Assembly: GCA_029258755.1 (NCBI GenBank)
Contig: JAPDKC010000027.1
Coordinates: forward strand, 67,435 to 104,329
Reading direction: 5' to 3'
Length of the DNA stretch: 36,895 nt
Origin: an archaeon
GTDB taxonomy: Archaea; Iainarchaeota; Iainarchaeia; Iainarchaeales; DTGL01
Each line of letters begins with the position of its first letter. Within the stretch, counting starts at the first letter, position 1. The notes under the pieces are model-generated. The model did not search any database. It was not told the origin of the DNA and saw only the letters and a list, made by a program, of their open reading frames with translations. Position numbers and translations under genes: made by a program. Of this stretch, positions 29,801 to 36,722 are shown piece by piece.

Positions 29801-31432
29801 AGCAATAGCTATACTTCGCAAGCGGCTGAAGAATTCAATTCCATGGTTGAGCAGTTTGTAAGAGGCGCAAGAGAAGATGATATTGTTCAAGCCAATGTGC
29901 ATATGGAAGGTTCAACAGCGGGCACATTAGAGGGCGAAGCAATGTTTTCATTTTGGTTTAAGGGGGAAACAACCCCTATGAAATATAAAACCTCGGGGCA
30001 TAAAATAATCCGCTCAGCAGATAAAAATACCGCTTTGCTTATAGATTTTAAGACCGGATCAATCTTCCTTATAGACCAAAACGGAAATGTACTGGAGAAG
30101 ATCACCGATAACAACATCTCTTCACGGCTAATTTCCACAAACACGAACATCCCTGCTGAAGAGATTCCAAAGCGTTATACTCTTATAGGACTTCCTGATT
30201 CTAACGAACCCTTATTCGAGATGAACTTGGATTCAGAGCTCTTTGTGCTTGTGCCAGAGGTTGCAAGATGCATACTTGATGGCATAGAATATCAAATAGG
30301 TGTTCCCTATGAAAACGCAAGCGTAAACAGATTAAACTTAGCACCGGTGTTTGGGAAGGTTTTATCTATAAACACCGATATGTATACTATTAAGGCATTT
30401 AAAGAGCTAAAAAGGATAGTTGCTGAGGGAGTTCCAAGAAGAATGATTGAAGGGGAAGAAGCAAAAGTGATAGTATACGCTAATCGAAAAACAACGTTAA
30501 GCGATCACACGGAGAAGGAAGCGGGCCTATTGGAGTCGATAATATTTGAGAACGGTGCAATCATTTACAAGCCAGATACGCATGAGCTTATAGTGTGGCT
30601 TAAAAGAAGTGCTGATGTTGACCTGCCTCAGGAGTTTGTTGGCGGCATAAAGCTAAAGCCGGAGGAGATAATAAACCCAGAAACAATGTGCCCTGAACCA
30701 GCTGTTTCATTTGAAGTTTTGCCTAGTATGCAAGGGGGCTATGAAGCATACAAGGTCGAAAAATTTAACCGGGCCCTTCAAAAGGTAGGCCCGTTTACGG
30801 TTCTTGAAACGCCAACAAAGCGCTTTATATTCTTTTCGAGATACGAACCTGATGGAAAGTGCGTTGGCATAGAATGCTGTAAAGATTATATAAGGATAAT
30901 AGATAAAGAGACAGGCGAAATATATGAGGCCCCTATAGAATCGTCTGAGGTAACGCCTGATGGTATTCATATAAAGGACGCTAAAGGAAAGGAGCATAAT
31001 ATAGGCATAACTGCTGAGGATGGCAGGCCTATGGTGGTTTACAACAACTATCCGCCAGAGCCCTTGGTGAGCGCCCAAGGACCTAATGGATCTTTTTGGT
31101 ACGATCCGGAAAAAGGCATGTGGCATGCTGAGAATGCCCAGCTTTTGCCTCTCTTAGAGGCTTTCAGAAAAGGGGTCCTTACACAACCGGGGCCTGCAGG
31201 ACAGATAATAACAAAGCCAGGAGACAATATAATGAACATTCAAACAGGAGTTGGTGCAGGGCCGTTTAATTTACCTTCACTTCCTACAGAACCCTATCTG
31301 CTTGTGCTTTACATAGCAGGGCTTGTTTCGTGCTTCTTGATAATTCAATTAAAAATAGGAAAACGAAAGAAAGAAAACAAGCGCTTATCTTTTTTCTTCA
31401 ATCGCTGCAAAAGCCGCTTCAAAAAGCCCTGA
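26873..31432 (+). CDS. Large secreted protein with C-terminal membrane anchor (1519 aa)
   Basis: The chosen start, ATG 26873, gives a typical signal peptide (MKSVLRELSLALIVAMLLNA, cleavage likely after AYA at about 25). The body is a long, aromatic-rich, mixed alpha/beta region unlike the Ig repeats of the neighbouring giants, with few Cys. Residues about 886-919 are a glycine-rich hydrophobic stretch (IGGALAFGENLGYVLFGFAG) that could insert into a membrane. The C-terminal half looks beta-rich. The end has LPTEP, then about 20 hydrophobic residues (YLLVLYIAGLVSCFLIIQL), then a Lys/Arg-rich tail, the tripartite layout expected of archaeosortase substrates or of a simple stop-transfer anchor. 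The last 48 bp overlap the convergent gene. I recognise no family. Confidence 0.9.
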   Translation: MKSVLRELSLALIVAMLLNASYAYAYYPYSNSFYQLQEEKKANLRNTFTCDVGQLSTEDSFRILELLKKGFLGTQFDSNGKAAEGDRLENPIVIIPLDKKSGKAQKVKLADRKFDIKNAIHLSDNWINGPYAFGMVLTDTLRIGRCLNLKDKNIPCPLSEKQLSLRNSGTGIKSDFKPMWEFLKNLIPSLKDKDVEDLTDEDYRRIREQLGLPKSAEEDIKVRLAFSDLNDANIETYVRIPGKIIPNSILTYTFYAYGQTTCNSTDCVISIYSLFDKYYNQWFSLDMTFSTAMPVLLGKARQVFQHLGLSQVFPWRFSESTITAKMRMKLYGNPKSLFGRWLRARLEYRATRYPEVGKLRALLSEPRGWNSGYDLLNPGLRDTLVKEWLAPDGWLRKIDDPIVKRELYKYVRDLDVYVKTQADIIKSAEQRYRAIRELYGFGSPQELAARIETGKVVSNVMMDYSDSQVIPNLPGWFSRNAPTGLWTFNVKQKGTVSPTWLAGDSTHIYNILDKFRKDGHFGGPWIYETAGNNLKLWRLSPEGRFIREISVEDLEKNWYRYKEYFVKLESGNVLPVADWSLPQIKKHATGPIPLYAEAKTLAAELTPEDFASKLLEERNLLNLKTFAPLNTDYMKHTLAKQGFVKRRYWNLLDRAISYQDEFFHNYMRPKGGIKWTAYFNLYWLGKRGLNQKWASAYMLPDTWREVRWPLGSSELYNDAFIDFFSHAGSDQGDMFNRMLQVMPWEFLVKNVFANFKPLREIYEKLKNNQIRNEVENLAFYATTPENCDTCGISIRAGRDYSYFFSTFYSGRKLDAYILEDPVSEKAKKKGTTIITYTHHTDIEGKEQGVPGTTRISLEEAIRKKKTCRDIVEKVTLGTYPKWWNPSAIGGALAFGENLGYVLFGFAGVFGSLFQQLVIAPKLQDCVDVDGGYYTHIFVPTREEIKEGKTANQLSAEAALNSIESFTKAFTSMLRSDSNSYTSQAAEEFNSMVEQFVRGAREDDIVQANVHMEGSTAGTLEGEAMFSFWFKGETTPMKYKTSGHKIIRSADKNTALLIDFKTGSIFLIDQNGNVLEKITDNNISSRLISTNTNIPAEEIPKRYTLIGLPDSNEPLFEMNLDSELFVLVPEVARCILDGIEYQIGVPYENASVNRLNLAPVFGKVLSINTDMYTIKAFKELKRIVAEGVPRRMIEGEEAKVIVYANRKTTLSDHTEKEAGLLESIIFENGAIIYKPDTHELIVWLKRSADVDLPQEFVGGIKLKPEEIINPETMCPEPAVSFEVLPSMQGGYEAYKVEKFNRALQKVGPFTVLETPTKRFIFFSRYEPDGKCVGIECCKDYIRIIDKETGEIYEAPIESSEVTPDGIHIKDAKGKEHNIGITAEDGRPMVVYNNYPPEPLVSAQGPNGSFWYDPEKGMWHAENAQLLPLLEAFRKGVLTQPGPAGQIITKPGDNIMNIQTGVGAGPFNLPSLPTEPYLLVLYIAGLVSCFLIIQLKIGKRKKENKRLSFFFNRCKSRFKKP

Positions 31433-32296
31433 AATATACTTTGGATTCCTTCTCAATCTTCTTGATTCTCTGACCATCGCTTTGTAAGCATCCCTGTTAA
31501 AGTATCCGTGCTTAAAAGACCTCCAGTGGGAAAACTCAGTAAAGGCCTCCAATGTACAAACTCTCTGCAGCTCAGCGTTCCTTTTTATTATTTCTCTAAG
31601 AAGGTCGGCAAATCTCTTAGCATTTTCTTTTGTTGGATTTTCTTTGTATCTTTTATAGGCTTCCTCTAACGCTCTTAATTCCTCTTGATATAGCTTTTTC
31701 CATTGCTCTTGCCTTGCCTTGAGCCTTTTTAGCTCCGAGTCAAGTTTGGCTATTCTTATTCTGTCCGCTATTGCTGAACCTTTTATGGCCTTTATGGGAT
31801 GCAGTACTACTCCGAGAAAAAAATCGATAGGATGCAATAGCATTGAAAAAAAGCCCTTGCCATAAGCCCTTTCTTTTACCCGAGCCCTTAGTGCTTGCAG
31901 CTGGTTTTCAGCATTTCTTATAGAGGAATCTATTGAGTTTAGAGAATTTTTAAGCTCTTTGCTCCAGAGTTTGTAGAGAGTATCAACATCCTTCTTTTTG
32001 TTTAAGTGCACTGAGCCATGGGGGAAAGGAATATCCGCAAATGTATGCGTGGGCTTTTTCTTCTTTGGCTCTTCAGGTTTTTCCTCTGCTAAAACCTTCC
32101 TTAAAGCTCGTGTTATTTCTTCAGGGCTTTCCATAAGAACTTCTTTGACCTCAGGGGGGAGTCGCTTGTATTCTATTTCTTTTGTGTGATACACCTTATG
32201 TTTTTCATCTATAACATGCTCTACTTCAATCCTGCTTACCTGAGCTCTTTTAGTAGTTCTAACCCCACTCCATGGCCTCTTTCTTCTTGCGGGCAT
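31385..32296 (-). CDS. Coiled-coil basic protein (303 aa)
   Basis: Residues about 20-75 (RIEVEHVI, LPPEVKEVL, ALRKVLAEE) match the layout of the 102-aa protein encoded just upstream, suggesting duplication of a small N-terminal module. About 105-145 and 185-245 are strongly charged helix with coiled-coil periodicity. Between them is a hydrophobic/aromatic stretch (GFFSMLLHPIDFFLGVVLHP) that might be membrane-associated but is not a clear TM. There is no signal peptide. It starts 6 nt after the stop of the 102-aa gene, so the two are co-transcribed. Its 3' end overlaps the convergent 1519-aa gene by 48 bp. Function unknown. Confidence 0.82.
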   Translation of the reverse strand: MPARRKRPWSGVRTTKRAQVSRIEVEHVIDEKHKVYHTKEIEYKRLPPEVKEVLMESPEEITRALRKVLAEEKPEEPKKKKPTHTFADIPFPHGSVHLNKKKDVDTLYKLWSKELKNSLNSIDSSIRNAENQLQALRARVKERAYGKGFFSMLLHPIDFFLGVVLHPIKAIKGSAIADRIRIAKLDSELKRLKARQEQWKKLYQEELRALEEAYKRYKENPTKENAKRFADLLREIIKRNAELQRVCTLEAFTEFSHWRSFKHGYFNRDAYKAMVRESRRLRRNPKYISGLFEAAFAAIEEKR

Positions 32297-32302
32297 TTCT
32301 TT

Positions 32303-32611
32303 TCACTTTTGCGCACCAGCTTCTCTTTTGATACGCTCGATCTCAGCTTTTAGTATTTTTAAGTCCTCCGGTGTTACTTCTCGCCTTATTACACGCTTAA
32401 ATGCTCTAGCGCCTTCTCTGGTGAGATGCCTTACTATAACCTCTGTGGGTAGCTCTATGTGCTCTATTCTCTTCCCTTTTATTATTTTGGTAAGATATTC
32501 GATGACGTGTTCTTCTACAACTCTTGTAACTTTGGGTTCTCTTATCTCTGTAACTCTGCCAGGTCGCCTAATAACCTTTTTTCTCACAGGTTTCTTTGGA
32601 GGTTTTGGCAT
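32303..32611 (-). CDS. Small basic protein (102 aa)
   Basis: It has a GAGGTGA ribosome binding site 4 nt before ATG 32611, just past the stop of the PAC2 gene. The first 25 residues are Pro/Lys/Arg-rich (MPKPPKKPVRKKVIRRPGR). Next comes EEHVIEYL, IEHIELPTEVIVRHL and AFKRVIRREVTPED, which parallel the N-terminal part of the 303-aa neighbour. It could bind nucleic acid or an acidic surface by charge, but nothing in the sequence shows a specific activity. Confidence 0.8.
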   Translation of the reverse strand: MPKPPKKPVRKKVIRRPGRVTEIREPKVTRVVEEHVIEYLTKIIKGKRIEHIELPTEVIVRHLTREGARAFKRVIRREVTPEDLKILKAEIERIKREAGAQK

Positions 32612-32625
32612 TCATTCACCTCTTT

Positions 32626-33366
32626 TTATGTATACATTAATGGATGAGCGCTTTCCTCGAATTTGCGAACATTTTCATGGGCTTCCTTCAGCTCCTTTAG
32701 ATGCTTAAGCAAAGCTTGCTCAAACTTTTTGGCCTCTTTCAAAAGTGGCTTTGTATCAATATTGAGCTTCAGGATTTGGGACAGTTTATCCAAGCAGCTT
32801 GCTGCCGCTTTATAATCCTCAGCAATCTTAACATTGCCAAGTAGCGAATAGCCTATAATCTTATTTTGTCTGGAGAGTTCAAGCAGGATCATGGAAGTAA
32901 CGCCACTTGTTATACCATCTCCGACAGGTTTTATGTTGTATTTAAGCAGCTCTTTTTTTGCTTTCTCGGAGCAAGCTATGCCATAGATAGCAGTACTTTT
33001 CTCCTCAGAATGTGTTCCTATACCCTCTATAGATATTATCCTCTTTATCCCCTTTTTAGACGCCCATTCAACAACAGCCTTTGCAAGAGGTAAAACAGCT
33101 GCCTGGGGAATTATTTGTTCGGATATAAGCGCGAGCAGCTTTCTTTCTCTATCTATGTAGATGGTTGATGGATGCACGGGTATGCCATCATGGACTCGCA
33201 CTATAGGCAAAAAGAAACTGCTTTCTATATATGCGTAAGGTTCAAACTTCAGCTTATCTATGAGATACCTCACGGCTATCGTTCCAACAAGCCCCAAGCC
33301 GGGAAAGCCCTCTATCAGCGTGAAGCCATCAAGCTTTTCAGGTCTTTTCTCTACAACCCTTATCAT
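32626..33366 (-). CDS. PAC2-family proteasome assembly chaperone-like protein
   Basis: ATG 33366 has a fitting AGGTGAGG site and gives MIRVVEKRPEKLDGFTLIEG; the TTG five codons upstream lies in the leader. The N-terminal FTLIEGFPGLGLVGTIAVRYL is the hallmark of archaeal PAC2 proteins, followed by the family's IISIEGIG segment and a GDGITSGVTSMILLEL region. The length (246 aa) is usual. PAC2 family members in eukaryotes assist assembly of the proteasome alpha ring; archaeal members are assumed to act similarly in the cytoplasm. The C-terminal 50 residues are helical and charged. It heads a short operon with the two basic proteins that follow it. Confidence 0.9.
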   Translation of the reverse strand: MIRVVEKRPEKLDGFTLIEGFPGLGLVGTIAVRYLIDKLKFEPYAYIESSFFLPIVRVHDGIPVHPSTIYIDRERKLLALISEQIIPQAAVLPLAKAVVEWASKKGIKRIISIEGIGTHSEEKSTAIYGIACSEKAKKELLKYNIKPVGDGITSGVTSMILLELSRQNKIIGYSLLGNVKIAEDYKAAASCLDKLSQILKLNIDTKPLLKEAKKFEQALLKHLKELKEAHENVRKFEESAHPLMYT

Positions 33367-33407
33367 TTCCTCACCTTTCAAAAAACTCTATTAGAATTAC
33401 CCCTTTA

Positions 33408-33420
33408 CTATTTAATAATC
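33408..33420 (-). promoter_or_regulatory. TATA box of the PAC2 gene
   Basis: The minus strand has ATTATTAAATAG centred about 48 nt before ATG 33366, giving a leader of about 22 nt that contains the ribosome binding site. A second A/T element (TATTTAAAAG) lies 15 nt further up. Confidence 0.45.
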
Positions 33421-33459
33421 TTTTCTTTTAAATAGTTCTGGTTCTCTTATCAGCAAAGC

Positions 33460-33975
33460 TTACCGCTTGCTATGTGAAGCCCACCTGAACCAGAGGAAAT
33501 AAAAGCCAACTATGAGGAAAAAAAGAGATGCTCTAAAAAATCCGCTGTGCAGTGCTTCGGCTTGGCTCAGATTTTGGCTTATCAAAAATGTTGCTGTTAT
33601 GTATATGCGAAAGATGTTAAAAACGATTATTGTTGGTATCGCACCAAGTATTCCTAAAAGACGCTTCCTTAGTGTAAAGCCAAAGGATGAGGCTATTGCT
33701 GAGATAAGCACGGTAAGCTCTAAAAGTCCTGTGCACAGATCACTAAATACAATCTTCACAGAATTAACCTCGACCATAGGAACCTCTTTGCCATAAAACT
33801 CAGATGCTCCTACTTTCCCACCAAGTAGGAAGCCCATAACTCTTGCCATAAGAGAGCCCATAAGAAACTCAGCGTTCAGGATGAACAATGCCAGGTTTAG
33901 GAAGAAAAAGCAGAAGAGAAAGCTCAGGAGAAATACAAAAGCTTTCTTTACTGTGGCTTTTGCCTTCTTTCTCAT
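33460..33975 (-). CDS. Archaeosortase/exosortase-family membrane transpeptidase candidate (171 aa)
   Basis: ATG 33975 has a GGGGAAGG site. The protein is polytopic: TM segments lie at about 13-36, 84-100, 106-130 and 148-165. The catalytic pattern of the exosortase/archaeosortase family is visible: Cys81 in DLCTGLLEL, Arg123 in NIFRI, and His143 in ALHSGFF, each at the start of or within a TM helix. The family cleaves C-terminal tripartite signals of exported proteins and attaches them to an envelope lipid. At 171 aa it is at the short end of the family. It sits 16 nt after the stop of the six-Cys membrane protein, so they are co-transcribed. A possible substrate is the 1519-aa protein 2 kb away. 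The class is well supported; the subtype and substrate are not. Confidence 0.85.
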   Translation of the reverse strand: MRKKAKATVKKAFVFLLSFLFCFFFLNLALFILNAEFLMGSLMARVMGFLLGGKVGASEFYGKEVPMVEVNSVKIVFSDLCTGLLELTVLISAIASSFGFTLRKRLLGILGAIPTIIVFNIFRIYITATFLISQNLSQAEALHSGFFRASLFFLIVGFYFLWFRWASHSKR

Positions 33976-33991
33976 AAACCTTCCCCGAACT

Positions 33992-34525
33992 TTATGTTTT
34001 GTTTGGTTGTAGCTTGCCGAGTGCTATTAGGCAGCAAATTTTCCTCTTTCCAAATATGCAGCTGCAGTTTGATATCCAAACAATATCTAATTTTGCTTCT
34101 GTCTGCCTTGCCATTGTCTCTGAAAGCATATCCCCCAAGTCGCATAAAACGTAAAGTTTTGTTCTTTTTGCCGCGCCTCCAAAATACCTTATTGAGCTTG
34201 TCGCTTCCTGTTCCCACGAGCTTGTCTCGTCTTTAAAGTCACCAAGACTTAAGCATAGCTGATCTGGCTTTATTGCAACTTTGGATTTTGTAACTATGGA
34301 TGCAGAATCCATTTCGTAGCCGTTCTTAAATCTTACCTCTGCTATGAAGAGCACGCCCAGATTCCTATAAGCATCCCTCAACAAAAAAGCGGCATTCTCT
34401 GTCGGGTCTTCTGGGTGAAGATAAAAAAGAATTAATTCCAGGTTTACAAATGTCGCAATACCAATAGTTAGCAGAATTCCGCATAGCAAAAGCTTGTATT
34501 TTATGCTGGACTTTCTTCTTTCCAT
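33992..34525 (-). CDS. Six-cysteine membrane-anchored protein, paralogue of the adjacent pilin-like protein (177 aa)
   Basis: An N-terminal basic stretch and signal anchor (about residues 10-36) precede an extracytoplasmic domain. The C-terminal 90 residues match the 179-aa protein upstream: DQLCLSLGDF, LCDLGD, NCSCIFGKRKICCLIAL, with all six Cys in register. Unlike that protein it lacks the K-G-Q class III cleavage motif. A TATA box 26 nt before ATG 34525 predicts a leaderless mRNA. The archaeosortase-like gene follows after 16 nt. It could be a stationary, uncleaved variant of the pilin-like subunit. Confidence 0.85.
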   Translation of the reverse strand: MERRKSSIKYKLLLCGILLTIGIATFVNLELILFYLHPEDPTENAAFLLRDAYRNLGVLFIAEVRFKNGYEMDSASIVTKSKVAIKPDQLCLSLGDFKDETSSWEQEATSSIRYFGGAAKRTKLYVLCDLGDMLSETMARQTEAKLDIVWISNCSCIFGKRKICCLIALGKLQPNKT

Positions 34526-34545
34526 AGAAATGCCTTTACACTGGT

Positions 34546-34555
34546 GAATATATTA
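34546..34555 (-). promoter_or_regulatory. TATA box of the 177-aa six-Cys gene
   Basis: The minus strand reads TAATATATTC centred 25-26 nt before ATG 34525, the spacing expected of a leaderless transcript. It abuts the T-tract of the preceding gene. Confidence 0.55.
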
Positions 34556-34572
34556 AAAAAATAAAATAAAGG
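34554..34572 (-). terminator. T-rich terminator after the pilin-like gene
   Basis: About 20-35 nt after the stop at 34591 the minus strand reads CCCCTTTATTTTATTTTTTT. Long T-tracts like this end archaeal transcripts. It runs straight into the promoter of the next gene. Confidence 0.55.
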
Positions 34573-34590
34573 GGAAACAAAGGGATCTAT

Positions 34591-35130
34591 TTATGCGCTT
34601 CTATAGCGCAAGGCAATAAGACAGCATATCTCCCCAGAGCCTACGCATGGACAGTCGCTGACCCACTCCTCTTTTAAACCGCCGGCTTCGCCAGAATAAG
34701 CTCTTACAGTGTCCTCTAAGTTTGTTCCTGTATCGCAAACAATGGAAATCTTCACATCCTTAGGTACACTTCCCTTGTATTTTATGTACTCATGCTTATC
34801 TCCTACTGCCCATATTTCTGTCTCATCCCCAAAATCACCACGACTTAAGCATAGCTGATCTTCTTCTAAGCCCACTTCAGCAGAGGTTACTATGGATTTA
34901 GCAAGCATTGTGTATCCTTTGGTAAATGTCACGATGTCGGTTTTGAAGTGCTGCGTTAGCTTCGTTGCAGCATCCTTTAGCTTATCGCTTGTCGCTTGCA
35001 CGGGGTCGCCTGTTGAGCTTATTCCGGGAATAACTCTCAGTATCGCTAGCAGTATAATCAGAATCACGATGGCTATGATTGCTGCAATCAAAAGCTGAAA
35101 TGTAGAAAACGCCTGGCCTTTGTTATCCAT
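34591..35130 (-). CDS. Type IV pilin-like protein with class III signal peptide (179 aa)
   Basis: MDNKGQAFSTFQLL, followed by a 20-residue hydrophobic helix, is the archaeal class III signal; prepilin peptidase would cut after Gly5. A Shine-Dalgarno (GAGGTGA) sits 4 nt before ATG 35130. The globular part has six Cys (DQLCLS, VCD, DCPCVGSGEICC), probably three disulfides, and matches the next gene. It lies directly downstream of the two platform genes, so it is a likely substrate of that machine. The hydrophobic helix would pack the filament core and the Cys domain would be exposed. Confidence 0.9.
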   Translation of the reverse strand: MDNKGQAFSTFQLLIAAIIAIVILIILLAILRVIPGISSTGDPVQATSDKLKDAATKLTQHFKTDIVTFTKGYTMLAKSIVTSAEVGLEEDQLCLSRGDFGDETEIWAVGDKHEYIKYKGSVPKDVKISIVCDTGTNLEDTVRAYSGEAGGLKEEWVSDCPCVGSGEICCLIALRYRSA

Positions 35131-35173
35131 TTTTTCACCTCTTTAAAATTTTTTCCTTTTATTTTTAGATTTT

Positions 35174-35182
35174 AATTTATAG
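35174..35182 (-). promoter_or_regulatory. TATA box of the pilin-like gene
   Basis: The minus strand reads CTATAAATT about 48 nt before ATG 35130, leaving a leader of about 22 nt with the GAGGTGA site. The pilin-like gene can therefore be expressed separately from the platform genes, as expected for an abundant subunit. Confidence 0.5.
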
Positions 35183-35226
35183 GGCTTTTCCTATATTTAA
35201 TATTTTCGGTGTTTATTTGAGATGTT

Positions 35227-36129
35227 TTAGCTTAGAGCCAGGAATATGGCTAAAGCCACAGGAAGGATTGCAACCAGGTAGATAACCCCTTTCTTTAGGT
35301 TGTTTTCCAATACTCCTAAAAACAATCCAGCTATTATGGAAAGCTCTGCTATATACAAAATACTTGCTATCTTAGAGCATTCTATGAGCTCAGAGTAAGC
35401 TGTTTTTTCCATCTCTACTATATCCAAGTAGCTTAAATCAATATCTTTTGTGATTCCAGAAAGGGTTCCAAGGATGAAAGGAACAAGAACCATACTGCTA
35501 ATTAACACGCTGGTTTTTTGTATGGTGAGCAGGGAGGCCCTTTCCTTAAGTAACGCCTGTTCATCGATGATTTCTTTGGCAGCTTCACGCAGTACTTTTG
35601 AGCTAATATTTCCAGTAGAATCCGCTATCTTCAATATTTGTACGATTTTCTTTATGTTTCTTTTAGGGCAACGTCTTTTTATCCCATCAAGAGCATCGCT
35701 TGTGGGTACGCCTTTCATAATCTCTTTAACCGCTATTTTGAACTCTTTTGCAAGAGGATTCTTCAATGTGCCCATTTCCTTAATCATTCTTTCGACAGAA
35801 GTGCCATTGGGAAGCAAGCTGGCTTGCATCAGTGTTGCTGCAACACATTGGTCTTTCTCCAGCTGCTTTCTTTCTGCAAGAAAAATCAAAATGAATATCG
35901 CTAGAAAGTAACCAAAAGAGAGAGCAAGAAGGAAGCCAGCTATAATAAGCTCGCTGTTAAATTCGAACAGAAAGCATGCCAATAGAAATACTAACGAGAA
36001 TAAGCCAGCAAATCCAAACGCTATTTGCTCAGCATTTTTTACGCTCAGCCCAAGCTCGTGTTTTAATATAAATTCGTATCTTTTAGCTTGCTCCTTTCCT
36101 ACAAACCATAGGAGTATCTTTTCTATCAT
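35227..36129 (-). CDS. T2SF/FlaJ-type platform protein, C-terminal half (300 aa)
   Basis: ATG 36129 is preferred over GTG 36213, because the GTG would overlap the last TM helix of the upstream gene by 76 nt and adds a non-conserved, polar leader. TM segments lie at about 36-56 and 61-84, then a cytoplasmic T2SF domain at about 90-200 (TLMQASLLPNGTSVERMIKEM, ADSTGNISSKVLREAAKEI), then TMs at about 203-224, 254-273 and 281-299. Together with the upstream 194-aa protein this reproduces the two-domain layout of archaeal FlaJ/PilC/TadC platform proteins, which sit in the membrane below the pilus and are driven by a secretion ATPase. Confidence 0.85.
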   Translation of the reverse strand: MIEKILLWFVGKEQAKRYEFILKHELGLSVKNAEQIAFGFAGLFSLVFLLACFLFEFNSELIIAGFLLALSFGYFLAIFILIFLAERKQLEKDQCVAATLMQASLLPNGTSVERMIKEMGTLKNPLAKEFKIAVKEIMKGVPTSDALDGIKRRCPKRNIKKIVQILKIADSTGNISSKVLREAAKEIIDEQALLKERASLLTIQKTSVLISSMVLVPFILGTLSGITKDIDLSYLDIVEMEKTAYSELIECSKIASILYIAELSIIAGLFLGVLENNLKKGVIYLVAILPVALAIFLALS

Positions 36130-36137
36130 AGCGTTCA

Positions 36138-36722
36138 CTAGGGCATTTTTTCCTTTATGTAAATGAGCAGCAATGTTGCAATACCGGGAAACACTAAGGT
36201 TACACTTAGCCACACATAAAGCGGGCTTATCTGTAGAGCAAAAAGTGCTGAACCTATATTAACGAACGCAAGCCATAAGGCGGGCAGTACAACAACGCTA
36301 GCTACAAACATAAGGCTAAGTACTACAAGCTTTGACGAAAACTCGCGAAGCTTTACCTTTTGATTTTCAACGATTTCTTTGTGCAAAAGTTTAAGTGTAT
36401 CAAAGTTTGGCGAATAGCCGCTTCTTGCTATCTCGCTTATGTGACTAAGCACGCGGTTGAATTCTACAGATTCTATTCGGTTCGCAGAATTAAGCAAAGC
36501 TTTGCTTATCTCCCCTCCTTTTTCTAAGTCCTTTTCAATTTTTGAAATTTCTTCTGCTAAAGGTCCTTTTAGTTCGCTGATGGCTTTTTTCAAAGAACTT
36601 TCCAAACTTAGCCCACAAAGGAGATTTAGGCGCAGGGCGGTAATAAAAATAACGAGATCCTTTTCGATCTCTTTTGCCTTTTTAAAAGCATAATATCGCG
36701 TTAATAATTCCTTGACAAGCAT
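36138..36722 (-). CDS. T2SF/FlaJ-type platform protein, N-terminal half (194 aa)
   Basis: Residues about 20-125 are a cytoplasmic T2SF domain (LLCGLSLESSLKKAISELKG, LEKGGEISKALL, LSHISEIARSGYS). Two TM helices follow (about 133-154 and 167-188), and the protein then ends. A full-length archaeal platform protein would continue with more TMs and a second T2SF domain, which are supplied by the next gene 8 nt downstream. An AGGGA sequence precedes ATG 36722. The start overlaps the end of the upstream reading frame by 22 nt, suggesting translational coupling. Confidence 0.87.
   Translation of the reverse strand: MLVKELLTRYYAFKKAKEIEKDLVIFITALRLNLLCGLSLESSLKKAISELKGPLAEEISKIEKDLEKGGEISKALLNSANRIESVEFNRVLSHISEIARSGYSPNFDTLKLLHKEIVENQKVKLREFSSKLVVLSLMFVASVVVLPALWLAFVNIGSALFALQISPLYVWLSVTLVFPGIATLLLIYIKEKMP

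Noticed and set aside
33972-34217. Minus-strand 81-codon frame
   Set aside because: Alternative frame within the six-cysteine gene, whose own frame is supported by its paralogue.
36129-36213. Extended GTG start for the second platform gene
   Set aside because: It would overlap the final TM helix of the first platform gene and adds a polar leader not expected in the family; the ATG at 36129 fits better.
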